Positions 1 to 12,100 of a DNA stretch of 64,000 nucleotides are shown piece after piece. Both the position numbers and the translations under genes were made by a program. The stretch covers positions 27,636,713 to 27,700,712 of the forward strand of contig NC_092574.1 in NCBI RefSeq assembly GCF_037975245.1, read 5' to 3'. The notes under the pieces are model-generated. The model saw only the letters and a list, made by a program, of their open reading frames with translations. It was not told where the DNA came from and did no database searches. The stretch is from Apostichopus japonicus. Taxonomy: Eukaryota; Echinodermata; Holothuroidea; Aspidochirotida; Stichopodidae. Every line of letters begins with the position of its first letter. Positions within the stretch are counted from its first letter, which is position 1.

Positions 1-1855
1 ATGTATCAACATTAAGTGATCAGGTATGCCTGCAATATGCAAAGAACGGTTGCTGGAATTCTACATCCTCTATAGTTCTTGGCCTCATCATGAAACATTT
101 TAACTCTATTTTCTTTACAAAACAAGTACAATAATTTGTTATTCCCATATTCACAGAGGTATTAGTCAGGCCTGTAAGGTGAGATTAATATTTCTGTGGC
201 ATTAAGTCCATCAACAAGAAAGCTGCTTTCGTTTTCCTACTGAAATGCTTGATATGACATGACAGTAATTCATAGAGTTTATTTGTATTGACCTAATTCA
301 GAAGAATATGTAGGTTGATTGATGTGATCAGCAAGGCATGAACTTTGACCTCAAGTTACAATGACCTGGCAGGCTGGCACTTGTGTATCAGTGGAAAGAT
401 TTAATCAGGATGAAAGCAGTCGATAAATAAGAAATTATCTCCCAGCTTATTACAAAGTTTCATTTTATTAGAAGCAGAAAAGAACAGCATTAATGTTGTA
501 CCTGTTTAGTTACATGACTACTGTTAGAAGTAATGCATTAAAAGATGGACTATTTCCGAACCACATACAGTAGGATTCTGAAGCAATTAAAAAGTTAATT
601 TCATAATTGCACCCTGTACACTGTGAAATTAATCACAAAAGAAGGAAACACCGACTAGTCAGATAAAAGATGGAATTAAGAATAGTCTGCATAGTTTTCT
701 TTGGGAATGACGTAACTTTAATTTAATAGCTAGATAGAGTAGGAAACAACACTCCAGGTACACAACAGGACATTTTGAAGATAAAGACTCACTGAAAGGT
801 TTACATATACTTATTGAATTCAAGATATGTTATTGCATATTTAAAACAGTTAAAGGAGCAACAGGGAATGTGCTCACAGACAGATAGATCAGTAGGTATA
901 CACAGACAAACAGACTGATGTGGAGAGTGTATTTAACTACTCTGAATGGACGGTTCATTTCACTTATGTCTTTCTGTAGTGTCCATTTCCTTAATCCCTT
1001 GCATGTTGCTCAGCTAGGTGTCTTTAGAGCTTGGGATGATGGGTGGGATAGATATGTGCCCAAGCTCTTGTTGCTGCTGAATAAACACCCTGTGTTACGT
1101 GATTGCCTCTTCCTTCGACATTTGGAGATGGCTTCTGTCCTGTTCAACAAGCTAACAACTACCAGATACCTTCTTAATCCTGGGGGATTTGTGTCATGAA
1201 AGATGCACAACAAAGTGGATTTTTTTTTACTTGTGGTCTGTATTAAAAAAAATACTACCTTGAAAGAGCTGTTTGCTCTTATGAAGCAGCAGATGTTTAA
1301 TATCTGATGTCTAACAAAGTTTGGATCTTTGATGATGTGATCTCAGTTAACCTTCTCTAGGATATAGGATATCTAAATTAAGTCTGCTCCATGTTTAGTC
1401 AAGTCCAGGGGCCATGCTGAGAGCTTAATTTACTACACTTAGCTACAATAACAAGCAAGGCCAAGATTTTCAATCACTTTTCATTATTCTGACAGGAAGA
1501 ATTTTGACAAGGAAAATTGTCCAAACACTAGATTGGTGGGAATTCTTGTTAAAATGTAAACCAATGTTCAGAATAAATGACTTTGAAACAAAGGAAAATG
1601 ACAGTGGTCATGTACTGTAATTAGTATGCAAGGGCAAAGTTCAACAAAGGGTTTGAAGTGAGGTGTGAAATTATCAACTTTGAATACAAGTTTAAGATGG
1701 GGATTATAGAGCTTTTGAATGAGCTTGACACTGATGCTCCAAGAAATGAGTTATTGTTTGAGTAAGTAACTATGGGTGTAAAATGGGGCGGGGGAGGGGT
1801 GGGGGGTGGTAGAGTGTACAGATCATCAAAGCTTTTGGTCATGCATTCAAGTTTG
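1..1855. other. unannotated sequence upstream of first coding exon
   Basis: AT-rich sequence with no open frame resembling a known protein and no recognisable RNA gene. The short open frames here (for example 918-1199) have no family motif. It may be the promoter-proximal region or part of a first intron of the teneurin gene; nothing in the sequence decides between these. Confidence 0.4.
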
Positions 1856-2402
1856 GGTGAGTGTGAGTATGTGATGCCCTAGCTTTTTAACACGATATCC
1901 CAAGATAAGTTACCTCTGCTGTTCTCATAATTGGAATGTGGCATGTTCTGGGTGGAGGTCAAAGATTTGTGGTCAGCAGAGGGAAAATTGTGAAAATCTC
2001 AAAATGCTGTATCTCCAGAACCTGAACATCAAAGGAGCTGATATAAGCATGGTAGGATAGCCTTATGTAGTGTAAAGTTGTTACACAATTTGGTGTAGGT
2101 CAGAGTTCATTAAAAGTCACCAGGTTTCAAAACTTGAAATCCTCGTAAACATGAGATCTTCAGGTAGGATACTTATTGGCTCTCATATTTGGCATGTGGC
2201 TTCCTCATAATAAGTACAAGAAGCTTAATGTTTTAGGTGGAGGTAAAAGGTTATTTGGGGTTCTCACAGGTCACTCCCTGTGAACCTTTATAAACACAAA
2301 CCTTTATAAACACGATATCCCAAGATGGGTCACATCACGAAGCTCATACTGGCATGTGTCTTTCTTTTAGTGAGCACAAGAAACCTATGGTTGAGGTCAA
2401 AG
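1856..2402. repeat. interspersed repeat with AGGTCA motifs, 5' part (split by hAT element)
   Basis: This copy starts with a GTGTGAGTATGTGATGCC-like lead, then TTAACACGATATCCCAAG and GTGGAGGTCAAAG. The same word order recurs near 5560, 9022, 10570, 11040, 25098, 39470, 39880, 43910, 45560 and 49150. The copy ends at 2402, where a hAT-like element is inserted, and resumes at 3360. Confidence 0.7.
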
Positions 2403-3359
2403 TAGCGTCGTGCGGGATCCCGGTAGTCAAGTGAATCCCGGTATCCCGATCCCGGTATTGACTATAGTCCCGATCACAGTGCAATGTGTAATATACTACC
2501 GGGAGTTATTACAATCGTTCGGTATCATTCCTGGGAAACTTGGACATAATACAAATATCTATGTGTTACTATTTGAAATAAAGAAAAGAAAACACGTTTA
2601 TTTCTGGTGTCTGTGTTCCCAGTTTGGATAACATTCTGATCAATTTATGTACTGGCCTAGACCAATATAATTTGGACCTAGGCTACACCAAATATCTAAC
2701 GTTACTTGGGCTGAGCATGTTGCGGGACCTCAAACTTATTCTGAAATTTTCGCTATTTATTCTTCCTTCAAACGATGATGGTGAAGGTTCCCTTGTATAT
2801 AATCTTACCACATGTATTTCACCTCATTTTTGTTATAATAATTATAACGATTTAATACATTTTGAGCCAAAACCGCAGGGAGTATATCCAGCTTAAATCC
2901 ATCTCTGCCCGGGCCTGTATATTATTGTAGCCTAGAGGGTACAGTACTGGTACACACAGTGCAATACGGTGCTTGAGATTTGATGCTGTAATGAAATGGA
3001 TTCGTTTATTAATGCGGGGGTTCCCTGACGTCATTTATAGTTATCTTTGGCTACATTTTTAATTTTTAAGAACTTTTTGTACAAAAGATGGATATGGTAC
3101 TTATTGAAAGTATATTTTGTGGAGAAAACAACAGCCGATTAACCATATAAATAAATCTGTACTATTCTCATTTATGTAGTTTATAATCCTGTATTTACAT
3201 AGCCCCTTTTTTACATTCTTGTTGTCTGAAGTTCCAAACACGTGGTGACTTGTTGATAGTTAAAAACTTTTCATTGTGAACTTCTGAACTTGAAGGGTTG
3301 CCCTTTTGTGGGAAATGTGTGGAAAATTGTGGGAAATTTGCACTACCGGCACAACGCTA
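2403..3359. mobile_element. non-autonomous hAT-like DNA transposon (957 bp)
   Basis: The left end reads TAGCGTCGTGCGGG. The right end, reverse-complemented, reads TAGCGTTGTGCCGG, so the ends form an imperfect terminal inverted repeat that fits the hAT YARNG end rule. An exact 8-bp duplication, GGTCAAAG, flanks it at 2395-2402 and 3360-3367. No transposase frame is seen; internal open frames such as 2410-2631 resemble nothing known. Removing the element rejoins the interspersed repeat around it. Confidence 0.8.
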
Positions 3360-3600
3360 GGTCAAAGGTCATTTTATATGCATGATGGATTACCCAAATG
3401 GTAAGTAAAATTGCTCCACAATTTGGTATAAGTGAAATCTCATTTAAGGTTTGCAGCAGTCAAACCCTACTAAATACCTATGGTCATGTCTCAATGAAGA
3501 TGTGAAACCATATATATATGCTGATTTGACTTCCCCATATGTAGTAGAACCTCCTTGCTGTTTAAGGTGGTCAAAGGTCGGCTTAAGTACATGCAGTATC
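3360..3600. repeat. interspersed AGGTCA repeat, 3' part
   Basis: This is the continuation of the repeat interrupted at 2402. It starts with the second copy of GGTCAAAG followed by GTCATTTT, and a further GGTCAAAGGTC lies near 3548. Confidence 0.6.
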
Positions 3601-4699
3601 AACTTCTGCCAGGGTTAGCTTGTAAACTACTCTTGCTTACTGCTGCATATGTAATATATGTAAAAACAAGTTTTAGTTGGGAGGGGGGTCTCTCTGGCTA
3701 GGTGTTGTTGTGGTAATAGTTTCTGAAGGTTAAATTTGTTAAAATTTACTGGTACTATACTTCATCATTGTGAAATGTATGGACACTGAAAATATGTTTC
3801 CTGTTACTTAACCTAGGAGTATGCGAAATACACATTGAAGTACACCTCAAGAAAGTGAGTGAAAGGAATTTTCTGGTGGAAGAATTGATACATTGTCCCT
3901 ATAGTTCTTATTTTTCTCTTTCTAACCATGTGAAAATTGTCCCCATTAGACGTTTTCTCCTTGTAGAAATCTGGTTTTCAAATTCACTAGTTTCTCACCA
4001 AAAGCACCGTTTGTTAGAACGCATCAATTTGGTAATTGACTTATTGTAGGCAAATAAGGCAAAACGAGCGCGCGACATGAAATTAGCACTCCCACATCTG
4101 CAGCAAATACACTCTCGCGTGTACACGCACATATGATTGCCTTTTATATATAGGTACACATCGCGAACGTACACAGCCTACCATGCCCAGTCGCTGAAAT
4201 AAAATTCACGATCAACTATACCATTAAAAGGAAGCTTGAAAAGTATTTGGAACACCGAAAGATGAAACTTGGCGAAATCGATGTCAGAGCAGAATGTAGT
4301 ACCGAGAAGCTTAGGCTTCGCAGAACTGTGCGATTGTAAACGTTAGAGTAGCCTACATGCGAACATTCTTCGCGTAGGAGCTGGATAGCACGATATATAA
4401 ACAACTTAGAGTCTGCTGTTCAAACTAATCTTGTGTTACACAAAGACCACGAAACCACCGATCTACTACATACAGTATATGGCAGCATAACAATTTTTAT
4501 ATAACATATATAATTTATAAGACATTTCACTGAAAATGAACTCGGTTTTTGTTGTGATTATTGTAGGAAATGAATGGAGTGTAGGTTATGTCGCAATCTG
4601 CTTTTGCGAAGGTGACGTCACGTTCACTACTGTTCAAAGTATATATGAAATATCCATCCTACACAATTAAACAATTGTTTCTCTGTCAAACGCAACATG
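3601..4699. other. intergenic or intronic sequence, nothing recognised
   Basis: No coding similarity or transposon ends seen. The short open frames at 3855-4049 and 4216-4404 carry no recognisable motif. The stretch 4060-4200 is locally richer in CpG and GC. Confidence 0.4.
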
Positions 4700-5170
4700 G
4701 TGATGAATTTCAGCAAGTTAGTGGAACAGTTTAGAGTGTGATGCTCTGCATTAATATTAAGTCAGTAATGAATTCCAGCAAGTTAGTGGAACGTACAGTT
4801 TGGAGTGTGATGCTCTTCATTAATATCAAGTCAGTAATGAATTCAATTCCAGCAAGTTAGTGAAACAGTTTAGACTGATGCTCTGCATTAATATGAAGTC
4901 AGTAATGAATTGCAGCAAGTTAGTGGAACAGTTTAGAGTGTGATGCTCTTCATTAATATTAAGTCAGTAATGAATTCCAGTAAGTTAGTGGAACAGTTTG
5001 GAGTGTGATGCTCTTCATTAATATTAAGTCAATAAATGAATTCCAGCAAGTTAGTGAAACAGTTTAGAGTGTGATGCTCTTCATTAATATTAAGTCAATA
5101 AATGAATTCCAGCAAGTTAGTGGAACAGTTTAGAGTGTGATGCTCTGCAATATTAATAATTCCAGCAAGA
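4700..5170. repeat. tandem repeat, about 65-bp unit, about 7 copies
   Basis: Units carry CCAGCAAGTTAGTGGAACAG followed by GTGTGATGCTCTTCATTAAT. Spacing varies between about 63 and 75 bp because of small indels, such as a duplicated AATTC near 4840. Confidence 0.85.
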
Positions 5171-6107
5171 TCCTGTGATGTCTGTAGAGCTGACTTGCAT
5201 TCCCAGTCAAGTTTTGTGTCATGAGGTGTTGAAATTAACTATGTTAACCTAGTCCAATCTGTTGTCATTTAACTTAATGGAAGGTGAGGAAGATGTTTAT
5301 CTTTCGTCATGCTCACATCTCAGTTGGATCAAGTAAGCAGCAATTAACAACATTCCTTTCAGGGTAGAGAGCCTTACCAAAGATAAGGCACCATCCAGGC
5401 AGCTGTGAAATGAATGAACAAAATAAAGTGCCAACCAAAGATATTGAACAGTGCCATAAACACTAGACTCATTGTACTTGTGAAACAAGAAGAGGAGACC
5501 AGCTATAGCATGAGCTAAGCCTACATATTAGATCTCAATTATGTGTAGCTTTCTTACTCCTTGTTGAAGGCAAAACTATGCAATGGTGATGGAGAGTGTA
5601 TGATGCCATGGCTTGTTAACACAAACTCTGAAACTTAAGTTAGGATGAACCCTATACTCTACTTGGTATGTGGATCCACCTTAATGAGTTTAAGATCCCC
5701 ATACTGTACTTTTATGCAGGGATCAATGGTCATTTTGAGTTCAACAGAGTGAAAGTCTGAAAACCATGTACTATAACACGGAAAGTAAAGGTGTGGTGAA
5801 GTTCATACATTGTTTTCTGTGGAGGTCTAAGTATGAACGGGGTGCAAAAAAATACTGTGCATGTCCAGAGGATGCAACCTAATCTTGTTAAGAAGAAAAA
5901 AACACCATTCACTAACAGTCACCTGTAGTCTTCCATATAACTTGCTAGATTGCTCTGCCAGGTCATTTCATAACATTTGCATGTATACATGTATGATAAT
6001 TATTTGGAATTTTGTTTCTGTATATTGACTTGGCAGTGGTTTACCACCGAGAGGAGTGTTTTCAAATGTAGCTCAAGTTAAGAATGTGTTTGTTCTTGAC
6101 TTCACAG
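5171..6107. other. sequence before first coding exon, with one repeat fragment
   Basis: A degraded copy of the interspersed AGGTCA-type repeat lies at about 5560-5740 (GATGCCATGGCTTG, then GTATGTGGATCCACCTTAAT). The rest shows no recognisable feature. The last 25 bases form a pyrimidine-leaning tract ending in CACAG, a plausible 3' splice site for exon 1. Confidence 0.5.
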
Positions 6108-6183
6108 GAACAGTAACTTCACAGCTGGACAGAGATAGCATTCAGATCAGCAGACAGCATCCGGCCGGACCCTCAGCCATCGA
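6108..6183 (+). other. TENM: probable 5' UTR part of first coding exon
   Basis: It follows a plausible acceptor (CTTGACTTCACAG at 6095-6107). An in-frame TAG at 6136-6138 precedes the first ATG at 6184, so translation should not begin upstream. The true exon border could also be elsewhere, for example after the CACAG ending at 6124. Confidence 0.55.
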
Positions 6184-9100
6184 ATGGCGAGTGGTGATAG
6201 CCCTTCCAGAACACCCACTAGATGTCTACCCAGAAACGCAGCCCGTTACAGTTACGGCAGTACCTCACAGGATGAGGAATGTTTCGGATTAAAGAATAGT
6301 TGTTTCAGCTCCAATGAAACTTTGAAAATAATGGAAATTGTGGATAATCCAAAAGGAGTGACTCCGGACATACCAGAAGAAGGAAGCGCCAATAGGGTGT
6401 CCCTTGTTGGTACGATCTTGTTTTCTTTATTATAGACATTAAAATATTGATACACATAGTCCAAGTAGTCTAGGTAGGGTCATCCAGACACTTAAACTCT
6501 TTAGTACATTAGCTTCATGCTATATGATTGCTTATGCTAGCAATAAATTTAAATGTTTATATAATCAGCTCTTTCTTATATAATGCACACACTATGGTAA
6601 AGTCCTTAGCAAAGAACAAGAACAGATGAAGACTTATAACACATATTAGTGGGAAAGTAGTGTCACACTGGGTTTGTTGAAGTCAGTTCATGATGTAGAG
6701 GGCTCTAGATGCATTCTTCACCAGGAAAGAAGAGTGCACCCACTCTCCCACCCCTGCTTCATGGGCTTGTGCCTGCTTTGAGGTTACCAGTGAAAAAAAT
6801 ATCAAGAAGTTAAATATTTTGTAAAAAAGTAAGTTTAGCTTAGATGAATCTCATAGTTGGCTTGTGCATACCTCAGAAAGAGTTCTTAGTTGGTAATGTT
6901 TTATAGTAGTGTTTGCACGGGTTATCCGGGTACCCGGGTACCCGCCCGATGCAATACTACCTGGTACCTAATTTATTACCCGAATCCTACGCAAAGTGTG
7001 ATTTAAAAAAAAAAAAATTGCAAACCTACGGTTAGGCAGATTTCCCATTGACTTTAGTGTGGTGTTAGGCTAACATATGTGGTCGAAGATAACAGCAATA
7101 ACGGAGGTACCCGCCCCGACGCGATACTACCCGGTTCCTAATTTATTACTCGAATCCTACGCAAAGTGTGATCTAAAAAAAAATGCAAAGCGATGGTTAG
7201 GCAGATTCCCCATTGACTTAGTGTGGTGTTAGGCTACAATGTGGTTGAAGATAACAGCAATAATGAAACTATTCCATGGATATCTTATAACTGCGTCACA
7301 ATTTCAGCTAATAAACAAATGGCTATGCTTGATTACCCCGTTGACTTAGTGTGGTGTTAGGCAACCATGTGGTCGAACGTAACAGCAATAATGAATGTGT
7401 TCCATGGATATCTTATAACTGTGTCACAATTTCAGCGAATAAACAGATGGTTAGGCTTAGCTAGATTTCTCATGCATTGACTTAGTGTGGTGTTAGGCTA
7501 CAATGTGGAAGAAATGATTATTTATTCATTCGTTTATTTCATAGAAGGAAAGGCTGACAAGGAATTTTAGGACATGTTTATGGATTATAGAAGGGATAAC
7601 TAAAAAATAATAATCGCAAGTGGCTTTTTACTAATTGTGTATTCCAAATGCGATCAAAGTGCGCGAATCGCGTAATCTCGCGGCTAATGCGAACCCTGGG
7701 CCTGCATAAGAGATAGTAGTAGTAACAACTGAACTAAAGGGATATTTTATGGTCTGATCCAATAGACGTGGAGAGCAAGCATAAGCAGCGGCGGCAGTGC
7801 GATGTTAACAACATTACTTCTAATTAGTAGTAATGTCATAATTAACAAGTTTATGACAGAAAAAAGCAAATAGAAATTATTGAGGAAGGTTATATACCTT
7901 ACCTTACACATACGTTTTTGAACATGAAAACATTGTCAGTAGAGAATATAATTCATTTATTATAGCATCCAATATGTAATTTCTTGAAAATCGTGATACA
8001 CGAGGGTAAACAATTTTTTCTCGGGTACCCGGTTCCCGATTTTTGGACCCGTGTAAACACTATTTTATAGGGTTTCATAGTGGCCAAATTGTGAAAACCT
8101 GTCTACTGAATACTTCATAATCAGCTTGGTGAATCTCAGTCTTGGTCTTTGAGATGCCTCTGATTAGTGAATTCCTCATAGCTATTGTGTTTTGTAAAGG
8201 TCAAGTGTCATTTGAAGTCATTAGCTAAGAATGATCGAATTATTCCTTTTTGTTTACCAAAGGTTTAAGATTTAATTTTTAAAGTAGTTCAGTCGTACCT
8301 TACAATAAGTCAGAGGTGATCTGGTCATCTGGAGCACCTCCTTGAGATTAATGTGTTTAATGTGCATGTTTAATGTGTTTAATATTGGACATTGTTTCAG
8401 AGAGTTTGTTCTCTTTTGTTGTGATTCTTGTTCTCATTTATGTTTGGACATCTCTATGAAACTTATTTGCTCTATCAACAAGGTAACTAAGTGAAAAAGT
8501 TTGTTTACAAAAACGTGTGTACTAATTAATATAACCTTGTTGATATTTTACAGGTATTCATCCCTATCACACCTTAGAACCTGAGTATGGTCCACCCTCT
8601 TATTATGATGACCGACATCAAAACCACAGTCTGCCTGGGTCCCACAGACCCAGCACAGATGAACAAAGTGCTGAGGAAATCATTCAAGCAGTGGATGATT
8701 ATCTTAGAGTAAGTTTTCTCTGTCATGATTATAGTCAGTGAGAAGAGAGGCTCTTAATAGAGTTAAAGAATGAATATAACCATTCTTCTCAAGTCACTGC
8801 ACACATGTTGTTTTCAGTGTTACATTGACACTTAAGGGTTCACCTCAGCTTTTTGGGTTAAATTTGAATGAGTTTTGTTTGTTATTGTCAGGGAGGGTAG
8901 GAGAATGGAGAGGGGAGTTACAAAAAAAGGGCAAATATCATAAAAGCAGCATCTTTAACCCTACTCCATGTCACATTTTTGGTTTCGATGAAATTGTAAC
9001 CTTAGTAGTCATGCAGGCTGATGAGTGAGTGAGTGTGTGTGTGTGTGTGACGCCCTACTTGTAAACACGATATCTCAAGAAGGGAAGCTTGGACCAATCT

Positions 9101-12100
9101 CATATTTCGTGCACAGGAGCACCACATTTAGGAGGAAAAGTCCATTGTTTTTTGGTGGAGGTCAAAGGGCATTGGGGTCACCAGGGTCAAATTGTGAAAA
9201 CCTTGTAAACACAATATCTCAAGTGTGAAGGAGTACCACATTAAGTAGGAGATGCCTTTTGTTTTTTGGTGGAGGTCAAAGGTCATTTGGGGTCTCTAGC
9301 GGTCAAATTGTGAAATCCTTGTAAACATGATAATTCAAAGAGGGAAGCTTTGACCAATCTCATATTTAGTTTGTAGTTGTGACACATCAAGTAGAAGAAG
9401 CCTATTGTTTTTGAGTAGGTCAAAGGTCATTTGGAGTCACCAGAGCTCAAATTGTGGAAATCTTGTTTCATAAAGTATTATCTCCAACCGACCAGCCTAT
9501 TAGATAACATGTGTGTTACATCAGAATAGGACAGGTTGTTTGCAATTGGGAATTAGATTATGGGCATCCTTAATTAGATTCAGCAAACCAGCAATCCAGC
9601 TACGAAAATGGCATTGAATTAATTGTATCGCAATTTGATCAGCACTCTTTACATGTGAATGAAGTTTCATATACTGCTTTCGTACAACGGTTAGGTAAAA
9701 TTAGGGTCGTTAACAATAAAGCTTGATGGAAAATATGTTCGTGTCAGAATACCCAGACACTTAAGGTGGCAAAACCTCTCCTAAATTATTTCTTAAGGCA
9801 TTTCCTACATGCCAACAGTCATAATTTGCAAAATATACAACAATTTAAGGAGTTTTGAGACAAGTTTGCTGTTCTTGCTGCTAGGATCTTTTGCAAAGAT
9901 TTTCCAAACAACATTGGTCAGAGTGCAAGATAGATGCTATTTCAACATATATTTTCAGTAGGTAAAAGATCACAGTGTAATGGAGAAATAGCAATATCTT
10001 TTGCACTCCAATCTGCAGCTAAAAGACAAGATAAATAATTGGGAAAATGCATGAATCGCGCTAATCAAGTAGTGGTTCAAAGTAGCAGTGAGGTACTGTA
10101 TAGGCCTACTACTGTATAGGCCTACTACTGTATAGGCCTACTACTAATGCATGCATCAAGCTACTGTGTAGTATGCCTTGTACCAGAGGAGCCCTAATGT
10201 AACATTTTAAGCCAAGCTATTTTCCGTAGGTATTTTGCAGATGTTTTATTTGTATTTGTTTGAGAACATTAGGCCTAGCTGCTTATTAATGATTCTCTGA
10301 CAAGTTTTATTTTGTTCATCACTTTCTTTTGGTGGCAAATGTTTAAATTTTATACTGCACAGAAACATAATTTTCCAAGGTGCAATTATGTAGCATGTAT
10401 CTGCCTAAGTGCCTTAACCTTTGTTAATAGAAAGTATTGATGTTGTAGAACTGTACGTACTATGGAGATTTTAACAGCAGTCATATTGGCGAGTGAATTT
10501 TGCATTTTGGCAACTAGATTTTAGTCACGGTCGTCAAATAGCGAGTATACTTTTCAAAATATTTCAGTGTCGAGGCCTGAAAACCTTTAAAACATAATTT
10601 CTCATGGTAGGAATATTCTTGGATAGTTTTCATCCATGGTATATGGATTTGCCATATTGAATACAAGAATCCTGTTGCTTATGAGGTCAAATCTCATTTG
10701 AGGTCACCAGAGGTCTAACTCTGAAAACCCTTTTACATGATATCTAACGATTGGAATCGTGGATAGTTCTCATACTTAGTGTGTGCATGGATGCATCACA
10801 TTGAGTACAAGACCCCTATTGTTTGTGGTGAAGGTGTGTATTGCCTTGCTAAGTAGACTGACCTGTTTACCATGCCATATAGTGTAATTGTACTTCAAAA
10901 TAGTGGTTCATATTGTGACAGCTATTTCTGGTTAACAAGCAGAAATCTAAGTGCAATGACATCATCGAAACCTCAATGCATTTTGCATTCTGGTTTTATT
11001 CCTTGCTGGAGGCAAAATGAATCTATGAGATGGTGATGGCATGTGTGTGTGTAAGGGTGTATGTATGTATGTGACACTTGTTTTAAACATGGTAACTCAA
11101 AAAGTTAATGGTTGATTAACTTCATACTTGGTATGTGGATCCGTCTTATTGAGCACAAGAAGCCTATTGTTTTCAAAATTATTTCATAGTAGGCCTATAG
11201 AAAGGATGTGGTGTAACCCTGAACAACTATATAAAGGGATTTGCTAGATCAAAGTTGGTAAAATGTATCTATATTTCACATATAGGAAGACTGTTCTTTC
11301 TGGATATATTGAAACATTTTGGATTAAATTCTATACAGTCAATCCTTATGGGTGAATGACATGGTTGATGCCCAAGGGATTTCTGCAATTAATTCTGGTT
11401 AACACTTGATTCTTGGATAAATTTAACTCCTTGCTCAACATAAGTCAAATAGTAACAGTATTTTGAATTTAGAGCAAATTTATGGCAAGGAATTGCAAAA
11501 GCAAACTGGCTTTCTGCTTTAAATTTTATCAAAAAATTCAGAAGCTTTCTTTCAAACAAATGAAACCAGCAAAAAAGAAAAATTCAGAAATATTCATCAC
11601 AGAGTACATAAGTCTCTTTAACCTTTTTGACAGATGAGTTTCATGTAATGTAATATGGTTCTGTCTTACAGATCACCATGATCACTACATAGAATAACTG
11701 GAATTCAGCCTAATGCCAAACTTGCAAAACTATACACATTCAATAATATTATCAGTGTACACAACTTACAATTACCAGGTGTACTGTATGTACCATGGAT
11801 ATTGTGAAATCTTGCAAACATCCCATTGCAGAATTCAGCATTGCACAATTCAGAATGTTTCTACACTATCAGAATAAACAGATATGACCATATCAAAAAA
11901 GGAGTGAATGATAAATTACACAAAAAGTAGTGAAGGAAAAATTTCAATGGAACTGACCTTAGGAAGGAGAATCACAACTATTTTGCTTGACACAATATAA
12001 GGGCCTAGTACTAGTGACAGTACTACTATTGTTTTCTTTTCAAGTGTGTAACACTAATATAAGATAGGGCCTAACCTAAAGTTTCGGCTGCTGAGATGTA

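Noticed and set aside
918-5912. Short open frames upstream of 6108 as separate genes
   Set aside because: All are under 95 codons, lack motifs or paired overlaps with splice signals, and are expected by chance in AT-rich sequence.
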